A program made the translations under genes and the position numbers. Shown in pieces: positions 8,456-17,283 of a stretch of 64,000 bases of DNA. This stretch comes from Paenibacillus sp. HW567. Its GTDB lineage: Bacteria > Bacillota > Bacilli > Paenibacillales > Paenibacillaceae. Location: NCBI RefSeq assembly GCF_000374185.1, contig NZ_KB910518.1:3856669-3920668 (forward strand), written 5' to 3'. A model generated the notes under the pieces. It made no database searches. It had not been told where the DNA came from and saw nothing but the letters and a program-made list of their open reading frames with translations. Numbering within the stretch: position 1 is the first letter of the stretch; each line of letters begins with the position of its first letter.

Positions 8456-9412
8456 TCAGGTAGCGCTTGCGCTCTTGTTCTTCACCGGCGGCAGCAGCTT
8501 GGACATGTTCACGGTACGCTTGATTTCCCAAGTCTCAGGGAGGGCAGGATCGTACTGCTCCAGGTAGTTGATTACTTCTTTCGTAATTGGTGTAGGCGTA
8601 GAAGCGCCTGAGGTAACTCCCACTGTGGAGATTCCCTGCAGCCAACCGGTATTCAGCTCAGACACATCGGAAATACGGTGCGCAGGCACACCGGCAATTT
8701 CCTCAGACACCTGGGCCAGACGGTTGGAGTTATTGCTGCGCGGATCGCCGACAACGATAACAAGATCGCATTGTCCGGCCTGCTCCGCTACAGCCTCCTG
8801 ACGCACCTGGGTAGCCATGCAAATCTCATTGTGCACTTCCGCTCCGGGGAATTTCTCCAGCAGCTTCTTCATAATGTGCTTAATGTCCCACTGGCTCATC
8901 GTAGTCTGGTTCGTGATCACAATTCGCGAGGAGGATACAGACAATTCGGAAATTTCTTCTTCCTTTTCAATCAGATGAACATGACCCGGCGCAATGCCGA
9001 CAGCCCCTTCGGGTTCCGGGTGGCCTTTCTTGCCGATATAGATAATCTCGTAACCCTCTTCTGCCTTCTCCTTAATGAGATCGTGTGTCTTGGTCACATC
9101 CGGGCAGGTGGCATCCACTGTGGTCAGCCCTTTCGCCCGGGCCAGCCGGCGCACCTCCGGCGATACGCCATGAGCGGTAAAGATCACTGTGCCGCTGTCC
9201 ACTTTATCCAGAATATCAAGACGGTTATGTCCGTCAAGCGTAATAATTCCATCGTCCTCGAACGAATTGGTGACATGGCTGTTATGCACAATCATGCCCA
9301 GTATATAAATCGGCCGGGGCAAATCAAGATTTTGCGCGGCCTGCCTTGCCATTACCATGGCATCGACGACGCCATAGCAATAGCCCCGGGGAGAAATTTT
9401 TATGACTTCCAT
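8456..9412 (-). CDS. ispH: 4-hydroxy-3-methylbut-2-enyl diphosphate reductase
   Basis: 318 residues; last step of the MEP isoprenoid pathway, giving isopentenyl and dimethylallyl diphosphate. The three conserved cysteines holding the iron-sulfur cluster are Cys12 (RGYCYG), Cys103 (DATCPDVTK) and Cys198 (NEICMATQ). Other family marks are [27 protein letters not shown] and [12 protein letters not shown]. It lies close behind the kinase gene but has a good promoter of its own inside that gene's 3' end. Confidence 0.96.
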   Translation of the reverse strand: MEVIKISPRGYCYGVVDAMVMARQAAQNLDLPRPIYILGMIVHNSHVTNSFEDDGIITLDGHNRLDILDKVDSGTVIFTAHGVSPEVRRLARAKGLTTVDATCPDVTKTHDLIKEKAEEGYEIIYIGKKGHPEPEGAVGIAPGHVHLIEKEEEISELSVSSSRIVITNQTTMSQWDIKHIMKKLLEKFPGAEVHNEICMATQVRQEAVAEQAGQCDLVIVVGDPRSNNSNRLAQVSEEIAGVPAHRISDVSELNTGWLQGISTVGVTSGASTPTPITKEVINYLEQYDPALPETWEIKRTVNMSKLLPPVKNKSASAT

Positions 9413-9463
9413 GAATTCACCGGCTTTCTGCTGTCGTTGACTGCTGTAATAGGACCGTTTCTA

Positions 9464-9492
9464 ATTATACCCTATTCCAGAGGCGGAGCAAA
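9464..9492 (-). promoter_or_regulatory. ispH: Predicted ispH promoter
   Basis: Minus-strand TTTGCT (9492-9487), 17-base spacer, perfect TATAAT (9469-9464), overlapping the last codons of the kinase gene. Confidence 0.65.
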
Positions 9493-10920
9493 GAGAAGCG
9501 GGAGCCAGATCACAAAGGTAGTCCCCTCGCCCTGGCGTGTAACCACCTCTACGGAACCGCCGTGCTCATCAATAATCCACTTGGCAATCGACAGCCCCAG
9601 ACCGATTCCTTCCGTAATTCCTCTCGATTCATCAGCGCGGTAAAAACGGTCAAAAATATGCGGAACCTCGTCCTTATCCATTCCAATGCCAGTGTCCGAG
9701 ATGCGGATGCCCACCTGGTTCTGGTAAAACACAGCGTCCAGTGTAACCTCGCCGGATGGGGTGTATTTGAAGGCATTGTCAATAAAAATAAACATCATCT
9801 GCTGCAGATAATCCTTGTTGCCGACAATATATTTGCCGTTCAAATGGCTGAGGTCTCCTACGGACCATTCCGCCTGCCGCGGCAGGAAGGCCGCTCTGCG
9901 GGCTACTTCGGTCATCATCGGCTCCAGCGCCACCGGTTCAATGTCAAACGTCCGGCCGGTATCAGCCCGGGCAAGCGACAGCATGTCGGCAACCAGGCGG
10001 CTCATGCGCTTGGATTCGTCGGCGATATCCTTCACCGATTCAATCGACAGTTGGCGGATCTCCGCTTCTGTCATCCGGCTTTCGGTCGGTTCCATTTCCC
10101 AGACCTTTTGCAGCAGATCAATATTCCCGCGTATTGTTGTAAGCGGTGTCCGCAGCTCATGCGAAGCATCGGATACAAAGCGGCGCTGTGTAGCATAGGA
10201 ATCCTCAAGCTCTGAATAAAAGCCTTCCATCCGCCCAAGCATGCTGTTGACCGTCTGAATCAGCCGTCCGATCTCATCCTGCGGTCCGTCATATACGATG
10301 CGTGAGCTAAGATCGGTTCCGGTCTGAATCCCGTTCGCCGCTTCAATGACTTTGCCGATGGGGCTCATTGCTTTACGGGCCAGGAACAGACCGAAGGTAA
10401 AGGCCGCGATAAGGGTAGCGAAGGAACCGACCATCAGGATGTTCTTCAGATTCACCATCAGCCGATCCTGCTCGCCCACGTAGGCTGCTACCTGAAGTAC
10501 TCCGGGCAACGTGTCTTGTCCGTTAGGTACATCCACAGCAATCTGGTACATCAGAAATGGATTGCCATCGTAACTCGTCCGTATAAATCCCTGCTGATGC
10601 TTGACGACATCCTGGTCAGGAATTTTGAACTTAAGACCCAGGCTCTCCATATTAATGCTTGGAATCAGCGCCTTGGCATCGTAAACGTATATCTGCGCAT
10701 ACAGATTCTGTGCCTGAATCCCCACAAGATTGAGTTTCAGTGTACCATCAATGTTCCATGACGGTTTGAGCTGAACTTGATTCGACTGATCTTTCAATCG
10801 CTCTTTTATATCACCATAAGTATTAAAATATACAAATCCGTAAATTGCGGCTGATAAGGCCAGCAGCATAACGGCCAAAATCCCTGAATACCAAGCAGTC
10901 AGCCGCAATCGTATTGACAT
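9472..10920 (-). CDS. Two-component sensor histidine kinase
   Basis: 482 residues. Transmembrane segment 1 is at about 10-31, an extracytoplasmic sensor region at about 32-158, segment 2 at about 160-183, then HAMP. The phospho-acceptor helix is SDASHELRTPLTT near 250. A HATPase domain follows with N-box NAFKYTP, DTGIGM and the glycine-rich GIGLGLSIAK. It starts two bases after the stop of the response-regulator gene, so they form one operon. Signal and targets are not evident; nearby htrA makes envelope stress a reasonable guess only. Confidence 0.92.
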   Translation of the reverse strand: MSIRLRLTAWYSGILAVMLLALSAAIYGFVYFNTYGDIKERLKDQSNQVQLKPSWNIDGTLKLNLVGIQAQNLYAQIYVYDAKALIPSINMESLGLKFKIPDQDVVKHQQGFIRTSYDGNPFLMYQIAVDVPNGQDTLPGVLQVAAYVGEQDRLMVNLKNILMVGSFATLIAAFTFGLFLARKAMSPIGKVIEAANGIQTGTDLSSRIVYDGPQDEIGRLIQTVNSMLGRMEGFYSELEDSYATQRRFVSDASHELRTPLTTIRGNIDLLQKVWEMEPTESRMTEAEIRQLSIESVKDIADESKRMSRLVADMLSLARADTGRTFDIEPVALEPMMTEVARRAAFLPRQAEWSVGDLSHLNGKYIVGNKDYLQQMMFIFIDNAFKYTPSGEVTLDAVFYQNQVGIRISDTGIGMDKDEVPHIFDRFYRADESRGITEGIGLGLSIAKWIIDEHGGSVEVVTRQGEGTTFVIWLPLLFAPPLE

Positions 10921-10922
10921 AT

Positions 10923-11609
10923 TTAGTCACCTCTTAGGATGTAACCGGCTCCCCGGATCGTCTGAATCAGTCTTTTGCCGCCGTGCTCCTCGGTTTTCTG
11001 GCGGAGCATGGCAATGTACACCTCAAGCACGTTGGATTCCCCGCTATAGTCATAGCCCCAAATCTTATCCATGATCAAATCGCGGGACAGCACCCGCTTC
11101 GGATTCTGCATGAACAGATGCAATAGCTCGAACTCCTTCGCAGTCAGCTCCAGACGTTTGCCGCCGCGGGCAACCTCACGCGAATCAACATCAAGCGTAA
11201 TATCCTCGTAGGCGACTGCCTGCTCCGAGCCGCCTCCCTGCTCGCTTTTGCGGCGCAGCAGCGCGCGCACCCGGGCCAGCAGCTCCTCCAGTGCAAACGG
11301 CTTCACCAAATAATCGTCTGCACCTAGATCAAGCCCTTTTACTCGGTGCTCAATTTCATCCTTGGCCGTTAGCATGAGTACAGGCACTGTGCTCCCGCCT
11401 TCGCGCAGACGCCGGCATACCTCGAAGCCGTCCACCTGCGGCATCATAACATCCAGCACAACCACATCCGGATCACTGTTTAATACAGCGCGCAAGCCGT
11501 CAGCTCCATTGGACGCAGTCTTTACGTCATAGCCCTCAAAGGCAAGACCGCGGCGCAGCATGGAAATAATCTTTTCATCATCATCAATTATCAAAATATT
11601 CGGTCGCAT
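10923..11609 (-). CDS. OmpR family response regulator
   Basis: 228 residues. The receiver domain has the acidic pocket near residues 9-11, phospho-acceptor Asp53 (VVVLDVMMP) and Lys103 (LVKPF). The C-terminal winged helix shows LTAKEFELLHLF and the GAGYILR terminus. GGGGG precedes the ATG. It is the first gene of the pair with the histidine kinase. Confidence 0.94.
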   Translation of the reverse strand: MRPNILIIDDDEKIISMLRRGLAFEGYDVKTASNGADGLRAVLNSDPDVVVLDVMMPQVDGFEVCRRLREGGSTVPVLMLTAKDEIEHRVKGLDLGADDYLVKPFALEELLARVRALLRRKSEQGGGSEQAVAYEDITLDVDSREVARGGKRLELTAKEFELLHLFMQNPKRVLSRDLIMDKIWGYDYSGESNVLEVYIAMLRQKTEEHGGKRLIQTIRGAGYILRGD

Positions 11610-11681
11610 CCAGCAGCCCCCATTGTTCTAATCGTATATCTCTATTGTATCATGATTACAAGAATTAGCAGCCTGTCAAGT

Positions 11682-11723
11682 GGAAACGGCTACGCCGTCC
11701 TTGAAAGGACGGTATCCGTTTCA
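11682..11723. repeat. GAAACGG hairpin repeat, copy 1
   Basis: Nested inverted repeat: GAAACGG (11683-11689) pairs with CCGTTTC (11716-11722), and CCGTCC pairs with GGACGG inside. A related element lies at 52424-52463, with the same arms and the same TTTCAGCG right edge. It is in the gap between htrA and the response regulator. Confidence 0.7.
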
Positions 11724-11780
11724 GCGAGAAATAGAAGGATAATTTATAGGGTGAAACATATAAATTCTTATATTTGCAGC

Positions 11781-11807
11781 AAAAGCGGAAGGGTCTCCCC
11801 TTCCGCT
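11781..11807 (-). terminator. Terminator of htrA
   Basis: AGCGGAAGGG/CCCTTCCGCT stem with a four-base loop; only a short T-run follows on the minus strand. Confidence 0.7.
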
Positions 11808-11830
11808 CTTCACTTCACCGTCCGGTGTGT

Positions 11831-13504
11831 TTACTGCCGCTGAGTTTGCGTTGTGTTGAAATCATTTTTGTTGCCGACGGTAACGGGAAGATCAAGATTT
11901 TTGCCGTTGCGAACAACGTTAAGGGTTATTTTGTCGCCTACCTTCAGCGTTTGAATATAGTTGATCAATTCCTGGCTCGTTGCATATTTCTTGCCGTTCG
12001 CCCCTGTGATGATATCGTAAGGACGGAGATCGGCGGTGTAAGCTGGCGATTTGAAGATAACCTCGGCAACCACGGAACCTTCTTTGATATTCGTTCCCAT
12101 TTGTTTGGCTACCTCATCCGTAATGGTCATAAGCGATGCGCCGATGAATGGTACGGGTTGTTTTGGAATTGCCTGATTGGCTTCCAGCTTGTCAACCACT
12201 TGTTTAATGGTGTTCACAGCGATGGCAAAACCAATACCTTGTGAATCCGTGCTAACAGCTACGTTCATTCCGATGACCTGACCGTTCAGGTTCAGCAGCG
12301 GACCACCGGAATTTCCGGGGTTGATGGACGCATCGGTCTGCAGCAGATTTTTGTAATTGCGTGTGCCGCTGCCGTCTTCTTCATTGATATCAATGCTGCG
12401 GTCTTTCGCGCTGAGCACACCGGCTGTAACCGTATGGTCGAAGCCCTGCGGATTACCGATAGCCACCACTTCGGAGCCTACCTTGATACTGTCCGAATCA
12501 CCAAGCGCCACTGTAGGGAAGTTGCTGCCTTCGATCTTCAGTACGGCCAAATCCAGGTCTTTGCTGGAGCCGAGCAGTTTAGCTTCGTAAGGCTTGGTGT
12601 TGCCGTCCACCGTGACTTGGATTACATCGGCATTATCAATGACGTGCTGGTTGGTCAAAATATATCCGGCTGAATCATAGATGAAGCCTGTTCCAATCCC
12701 GTAAGGAGTAAGCTGAGAAGAACTGTTGCCGGAATTGGATTGTGAATCCGAATTGTTGGACCCGGAAGAGCCGCTGCCGAATTGATCACCGAAGAAGAAC
12801 TGCGAGAAAGGATCGCTCAGATTCGGATTATTCGAGCTTCTGCTGGAATTCGTTTTCACCAGTGTCTCAATTTTGACAACCGCCGGTCCAACAGCATCTA
12901 CTACTTTCGAAGCATCGGTTGTTCCGGTGAGCAGCGTTGTCGTTGATGCCGCAGGTGTAACGTTCGCGCTGCCGTTAGCCGTCTTTGCCGCTGTATTTGA
13001 CAATGCCGGTGCAGCCACCGGATCTCCTGTGAACCAGTTGCCGCGATCCGCCATGAACATCGAACCCGAAAGCACGATCATCCCGGCCAGAAAAGAAATC
13101 AAAACCGCTTTTACAGGCTTCTTGGGCTTGTGGTTGTATTGCCAGCCGTTGCCACCCTCTGAGCCGTTGCCGCCGCTACCTCCGCTTCCATCGCTGCCGT
13201 TGCCGCCAAAGCCCGTTGTGCGGAGTGAAGTGCTGTAAGGAACCGGTCTGACCGGCTGCGGCGGATTAACTTCTACGCGCTCCGGTTCCCGGCGGTTGTA
13301 GTGCTGCGCATCGTCTGTATTCGTGTCATCATTGTTCAAGGATTTAAAAGGTCCATAGGAATAATAGTAGGAGGATCCTGCTTCAGGCGTTTCATTATTA
13401 TTGCTGTTTGTATTGTTATCCCATTCCCGATTCCGATCCGGTGACGGTTCATTATCACGATTAAAGTTGTTCTCACGGTCAAAGCTGTTTTTGTTGTCGT
13501 CCAT
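11831..13504 (-). CDS. HtrA/DegP-type membrane serine protease
   Basis: 557 residues. There is a long Asn/Gly/Asp-rich cytoplasmic N-terminus (about 1-125), one membrane anchor (AVLISFLAGMIVLSGSMFMA, about 130-150) and a Ser/Asn-rich spacer. The trypsin-like domain shows the triad in LTNQHVID, DLDLAVLKI and NPGNSGGPL. A C-terminal PDZ domain follows. It is expected to degrade misfolded proteins at the outer face of the membrane. GGGAGG precedes the ATG. Low-complexity tails of this kind are common in Bacillus and Paenibacillus HtrA paralogues. Which paralogue (HtrA, HtrB or YyxA) cannot be decided. Confidence 0.93.
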   Translation of the reverse strand: MDDNKNSFDRENNFNRDNEPSPDRNREWDNNTNSNNNETPEAGSSYYYSYGPFKSLNNDDTNTDDAQHYNRREPERVEVNPPQPVRPVPYSTSLRTTGFGGNGSDGSGGSGGNGSEGGNGWQYNHKPKKPVKAVLISFLAGMIVLSGSMFMADRGNWFTGDPVAAPALSNTAAKTANGSANVTPAASTTTLLTGTTDASKVVDAVGPAVVKIETLVKTNSSRSSNNPNLSDPFSQFFFGDQFGSGSSGSNNSDSQSNSGNSSSQLTPYGIGTGFIYDSAGYILTNQHVIDNADVIQVTVDGNTKPYEAKLLGSSKDLDLAVLKIEGSNFPTVALGDSDSIKVGSEVVAIGNPQGFDHTVTAGVLSAKDRSIDINEEDGSGTRNYKNLLQTDASINPGNSGGPLLNLNGQVIGMNVAVSTDSQGIGFAIAVNTIKQVVDKLEANQAIPKQPVPFIGASLMTITDEVAKQMGTNIKEGSVVAEVIFKSPAYTADLRPYDIITGANGKKYATSQELINYIQTLKVGDKITLNVVRNGKNLDLPVTVGNKNDFNTTQTQRQ

Positions 13505-13638
13505 GTTTTTCTTTCCTCCCGCACCCTGCCGTCTCTGGCAAGGAAGTAATTTGTTTTCATGGTCTTATTGTGTACTTTGAACCTTAAGGTCACATTAAAA
13601 ACAATTTAAACGGAGATAAAAGATGAAAGTGGGTGGGG

Positions 13639-13752
13639 GGGCCCTAGTGTCAGGTTCCACCGCTGTTGAACTCTTGTTCCCTGAACTTACCCTTGCGGGT
13701 GGAACAAGAGTTCAAAGGCGGCCGTAAACTTTCCACTCTGACACTAGGGCCC
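13639..13752. repeat. Nested perfect inverted repeat, 114 bp
   Basis: Outer arms GGGCCCTAGTGTCAG (13639-13653) and its exact complement (13738-13752). Inner arms TTGAACTCTTGTTCC (13666-13680) and its exact complement (13701-13715). Both 15-base pairs are perfect. No coding frame fits. It lies upstream of htrA, in the 696-base gap before liaR. Confidence 0.8.
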
Positions 13753-13828
13753 TGGGCAGGGAAGCAGGGATGGAACATTCGCTATTGTAATCGCGAATGG
13801 ATAGAGGGGGAACGCTCCGCTCCCCCCT

Positions 13829-13865
13829 AAAAAAAGCCCGAGCGCACAAAACGCGCCGGGCTGAA
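13829..13865 (-). terminator. Terminator of the liaFSR operon
   Basis: AGCCCGGCGCG pairs imperfectly with TGCGCTCGGGCT; TTTTTTT follows on the minus strand. It lies about 340 bases after the liaR stop, with repeat element copy A in between. Confidence 0.8.
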
Positions 13866-13956
13866 AACAAAAACTATAAATTATACTCGATTACATTTTA
13901 GAAATGAGAGTTACGCTACCGAAAGTAAAGCTATAGAAAGCTTCCTCCATAACTTA

Positions 13957-14140
13957 ATTGCACTTCGTACATTTAAATCAGCGAATTTTGCCGCATCCGG
14001 CGGGATAATTGTACTCCGTACATTTATTTTCCCCAAATTGTTCAGTAAAGAGCTTATGCTCAAGATTTAATTGTACTGAATACAGTTAGAACAAAATAAT
14101 AGCTGGATTCACGCGAAATAGCTGCACGGAATACAATTGG
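13957..14140. repeat. Four-unit 51/62/51 repeat element, copy A
   Basis: Four near-palindromic units start at 13957, 14008, 14070 and 14121. Units 1 and 2 read ATTGYACTNCGTACATTTA on the plus strand; units 3 and 4 fit the same consensus read on the minus strand. Start-to-start distances are 51, 62 and 51. It sits in the 3' untranslated region of liaFSR. Copies B and C have identical spacing. Confidence 0.8.
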
Positions 14141-14200
14141 ATGTTTATAGGCTCGGATAAATCCTCTGGCAAACTTCTTGATTTCACCACAAGCGGCTCC

Positions 14201-14854
14201 TTAACCCTGAGCCCAGCCCTTGCGGTGGGCGTATATCGCCAGTTGGGTGCGGTCATCCAGCTCGCATTTCATCAGCAGGTTGCTGACATGCGTCTTCACA
14301 GTCTTGATGCTGATGTGCAGCTCCTCGCCGATGTCCTTGTTGGTTTTGCCTTCGGCAATAAGCAGCAGCACTTCCTTCTCACGCTCGGTCAGGCCGGAGG
14401 AATCCCCCTGCACGGTACGCTGGCGGATGCCACGGGTCAGGGCCTGGGAGACATCGCCGGTCATTACCGGCATGCCGCGGAATGCCCCTTGCAGCGCGTA
14501 GATCAGCTCCTCGGCAGAGACGGTTTTGAGCACATAGCTGACCGCCCCGGCTTCGATGGCATCCACAACGAGATCATCCTCCAGAAAGCTGGTGAGAATG
14601 ACAATTTTGAGGCCCGGAAATTCTGCCAGCACAGCCCGCGTAGTCTCTGCACCGTTCATCATCGGCATCATCAGATCCATCAGCACCAGATCAGGCAGGG
14701 CATCCTGGCCCCAATCGCGCAGCATGCTTAGTGCGGTCTGCCCGTCCGCCGCCTCGCCAATCACCTCAAACATCGGGTCCAGCATCAAATATGTTTTGAG
14801 GCCCATCCGAACCATATCATGATCATCCACAAGCAGCACTTTTATCATACTCAT
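14201..14854 (-). CDS. liaR: LiaR-like response regulator (NarL/FixJ family)
   Basis: 217 residues. The receiver domain has phospho-acceptor Asp60 (DLVLMDLMMP) and the C-terminal LuxR-type helix-turn-helix reads LTEREKEVLLLIAEGKTNKD. The ATG at 14854 follows GAGGGGAG closely; an ATG two codons inside is also possible. It is the last gene of liaF-liaS-liaR, which in Bacillus responds to cell-wall antibiotics acting on the lipid II cycle. Orthology is inferred from gene order and the LiaF-type neighbour. Confidence 0.92.
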   Translation of the reverse strand: MSMIKVLLVDDHDMVRMGLKTYLMLDPMFEVIGEAADGQTALSMLRDWGQDALPDLVLMDLMMPMMNGAETTRAVLAEFPGLKIVILTSFLEDDLVVDAIEAGAVSYVLKTVSAEELIYALQGAFRGMPVMTGDVSQALTRGIRQRTVQGDSSGLTEREKEVLLLIAEGKTNKDIGEELHISIKTVKTHVSNLLMKCELDDRTQLAIYAHRKGWAQG

Positions 14855-14898
14855 GTTCTCTCCCCTCAACTCTTATCATACACTGGTTCTGTCCATGC

Positions 14899-15954
14899 TC
14901 AGGCCTCCGCAGAAGCGGCATCGTCCGGCTCCGGGTTCCCCTGCACAAATTTCGGTATATGTACGCGGATTGTAGTTCCTGCTCCCTTGCGGCTGATAAT
15001 CTCCACTTGACCGCCGAGCTTTTCTGCACGCTCCCGCATGGTAGTCAGTCCATAGGAGCCCTGCTTGTGCTGCACATGCTCGAAGCCCTGCCCGTCATCG
15101 CTGATGCTCAGTACAACCTGCCTCGGCACTTCACGCAGCGACAAGCTGACCACACGCGCGCCCGCATGCTTAACAATATTCGCCATAGATTCTTGAATAA
15201 TCAGGAACAACTGGTGCTCAATCGCTTCGGACAGCTCGCCTTGCAGCTCCAGCTCCTTGACGCCTTTAAGTCCGTTCTGACGGCAATAATCCGGGAACCA
15301 TTTTTCGAGCGCCTCGAATAGATTGCGGCCTTCCAGCTCCACCGGACGCAATTGGGCAATCAGTGCCCTCATCTGCTTTTGTGCCATTTGCGACATGGTG
15401 ATCAGTTGATTCATGACCGTCTGCCCATGCTCCGCATTCCGCTCCAGCACTTTAGGCAGCGAAGAAGCGGACATATGAATCGCAAAAAGCTGCTGGCTCA
15501 CCGTATCATGCAAATCCCGGGCCATTCGCCTCCGCTCTTCAAGCACCGCGCTCTCCGCTGCCTTTTCCTTCTCAATCACTTCCTGCTCACCCAACCGCTG
15601 CAGAAGCTGCATCTTATTCTCGACTGTATCCATCATCATATTGAACTCATGATACACTCTTGCAAAAGACTGGTCATCGCTCTCCGGCATCCGCACGGAA
15701 AGATTGCCTTTGGCCACCTGCAGCATATTCAGGTCCAGATGATCAATCCGCCGCTGAATCCGCTGCCCGGCCATATAACCGATCACCACTGTGAACAGCA
15801 CAATTCCAAGGCAGAGATACAGCCACATGCGGTAATCCTGAACCTCGATGTAGCCAAGGCATGTCCCGGCATACATAATTCCGGCGGTCACTGCGCCGCT
15901 AAGCAGAAAATATACCAGCAGCATCCATTTGGTGTTGCTTAATAATCTCCCCAT
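14899..15954 (-). CDS. liaS: LiaS-like sensor histidine kinase
   Basis: 351 residues. Two membrane segments (about 12-32 and 44-62) are separated by only a short loop, then HAMP, then a HisKA_3 helix with His149 in ARDLHDTVSQQ, then a HATPase domain with NIVKHA and DDGQGF. The tiny outer loop marks an intramembrane-sensing kinase, the class that includes LiaS. It starts two bases after the liaF stop. LiaF is expected to hold it inactive without stress. Confidence 0.92.
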   Translation of the reverse strand: MGRLLSNTKWMLLVYFLLSGAVTAGIMYAGTCLGYIEVQDYRMWLYLCLGIVLFTVVIGYMAGQRIQRRIDHLDLNMLQVAKGNLSVRMPESDDQSFARVYHEFNMMMDTVENKMQLLQRLGEQEVIEKEKAAESAVLEERRRMARDLHDTVSQQLFAIHMSASSLPKVLERNAEHGQTVMNQLITMSQMAQKQMRALIAQLRPVELEGRNLFEALEKWFPDYCRQNGLKGVKELELQGELSEAIEHQLFLIIQESMANIVKHAGARVVSLSLREVPRQVVLSISDDGQGFEHVQHKQGSYGLTTMRERAEKLGGQVEIISRKGAGTTIRVHIPKFVQGNPEPDDAASAEA

Positions 15955-15956
15955 GC

Positions 15957-17057
15957 TTAACCTACCGTTTTGACTTTAACGTCGCCGATGAAGGCACTTA
16001 CGTTAATACGGATTTTTTTGCCGGCTTCCTTATAATAAGGCGTCTTGCACTGCACACTGCCCATGAACCCGCTGCGCGACTGATCCAGCACCTGCATATC
16101 CCCGATAAACGAGCTGCTGTGTACCGACACACCAAGATCCATATCTTCCGGAATGTACACCTTGATGTCGCCCACAAAAGCAGAAATATTAATCTTCGTC
16201 TCGCCGTAAGCAATTTGCGCATTCGTAAGGTCCAATACCGTATCGCCGATAAACTGTGAAATATTGGTATTCTTTAGTTGAAAATGCTCCTTGCCCATAT
16301 GGACATCCCCGATAAAAGCCGAACGGTGCGTCGATTCCTTAGGGTCGCCCGATTCATGAAACTCCTCATGCCACTCGCCATGTCTGCGGCTGTGACGTTC
16401 ATTCCGCTCCTGGCGTCTGCGTTCATGCCGCTCACGGTTTTCCTGCCAGCGTGCTTCCTTAGCAGAATGAAAATGGCCTTTCTTGCCCTGATCTTCTTCC
16501 TCTTCCTCCTCATCTTGCTTGTGCAGATATTCATTCCAATCCCGCTTTTCGGCCGGTTTGCCGAATTTCTGCTCGAACTGCTCATCCAGTGTGGATTCCA
16601 GCGGCTTAGGCGGCTCGACATTCTCAGTCCTTTTGCCTGGACCAGGCGGATAGAAGCTTGGCGGTGCTGGCGGTGCCGGAGGGGCTGGCGGTGGTGGCGG
16701 AGTTGTGCCCCGGGGCTTAAAAATAACATACAGCCCGCCACCGATCAGCATGACCGGAATAAGCAACTTGAAGAACTCGCTTGCGGAAACATCGAACCAG
16801 TCCAAGTTGCGCCCTAAGAAAAATAGCCCGATGGCCAAAAAGAAAAATCCTCCAAGCATAGATGAAAATTTTGCGCCGCGATCATCCGTGGATAGAAAGC
16901 GCTGCACACCCATTATAATAAGAATAACTGGCCAATAGTCCGAGAACAGTGAGCCTATATTTACGTCGGTATAGCCCATCTGTCTAAGCAGGAACAGCGC
17001 TCCCAGTCCGATTAGGATCAGTCCCCCAAGGATCTGGCTGGTGAACCGTCTTTTCAT
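15957..17057 (-). CDS. liaF: LiaF-like membrane regulator with extended linker
   Basis: 366 residues. About four hydrophobic helices lie in residues 1-110, then a proline tract (about 118-140), then a highly charged Glu/Arg/His region (about 180-240). A C-terminal beta-helix carries five F-I/V-G-D turns (AFIGDV, QFIGDT, AFVGDI, SFIGDM, AFIGDV), the hallmark of the LiaF cell-wall-antibiotic response domain. Typical LiaF proteins are about 240 residues, so the roughly 120-residue linker is unusual. It is the first gene of the operon; AAGGGG precedes the ATG. Its role is to keep LiaS inactive in unstressed cells (known for the family). Confidence 0.9.
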   Translation of the reverse strand: MKRRFTSQILGGLILIGLGALFLLRQMGYTDVNIGSLFSDYWPVILIIMGVQRFLSTDDRGAKFSSMLGGFFFLAIGLFFLGRNLDWFDVSASEFFKLLIPVMLIGGGLYVIFKPRGTTPPPPPAPPAPPAPPSFYPPGPGKRTENVEPPKPLESTLDEQFEQKFGKPAEKRDWNEYLHKQDEEEEEEDQGKKGHFHSAKEARWQENRERHERRRQERNERHSRRHGEWHEEFHESGDPKESTHRSAFIGDVHMGKEHFQLKNTNISQFIGDTVLDLTNAQIAYGETKINISAFVGDIKVYIPEDMDLGVSVHSSSFIGDMQVLDQSRSGFMGSVQCKTPYYKEAGKKIRINVSAFIGDVKVKTVG

Positions 17058-17201
17058 CCTTCATTTCCCCTTTTAGTTAGTGTAAGTCATCCTTCTTCAC
17101 TCTTATAGCCTTAGTGTACAGGAAGATGCTTGCCGAGAACAGCGGCGAGAGAATGAAACACGCCTCCGTCTCGGGACGGAGGAAACAAAAACAGCTCAAA
17201 T

Positions 17202-17247
17202 AAAAAAAGAACTGCCTCCTGCAGCTAATTAGCTGATGGGAAACAGT
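17202..17247 (-). terminator. Terminator of the small spore-protein-like gene
   Basis: ACTG-CCTCC pairs with GGGAA-CAGT outside a perfect CAGCTAA/TTAGCTG core, and TTTTTTT follows on the minus strand. Confidence 0.75.
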
Positions 17248-17283
17248 CCTTGTCTGTCAGCAGTTGCCTGATGACTTACAGCA

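Noticed and set aside
13639..13752. Rho-independent terminator
   Set aside because: The stem is strong but no T-run follows on either strand, and the true liaFSR terminator is at 13829-13865.
13957..14140. CRISPR array at the 51/62/51 element
   Set aside because: Units are short, diverged and face each other, the spacing alternates, and no cas genes are near.
17163..17182. Second terminator near liaF (CCTCCGTC/GACGGAGG)
   Set aside because: The hairpin is perfect but lacks a T-run on the strand of the upstream gene; the better terminator is at 17202-17247.
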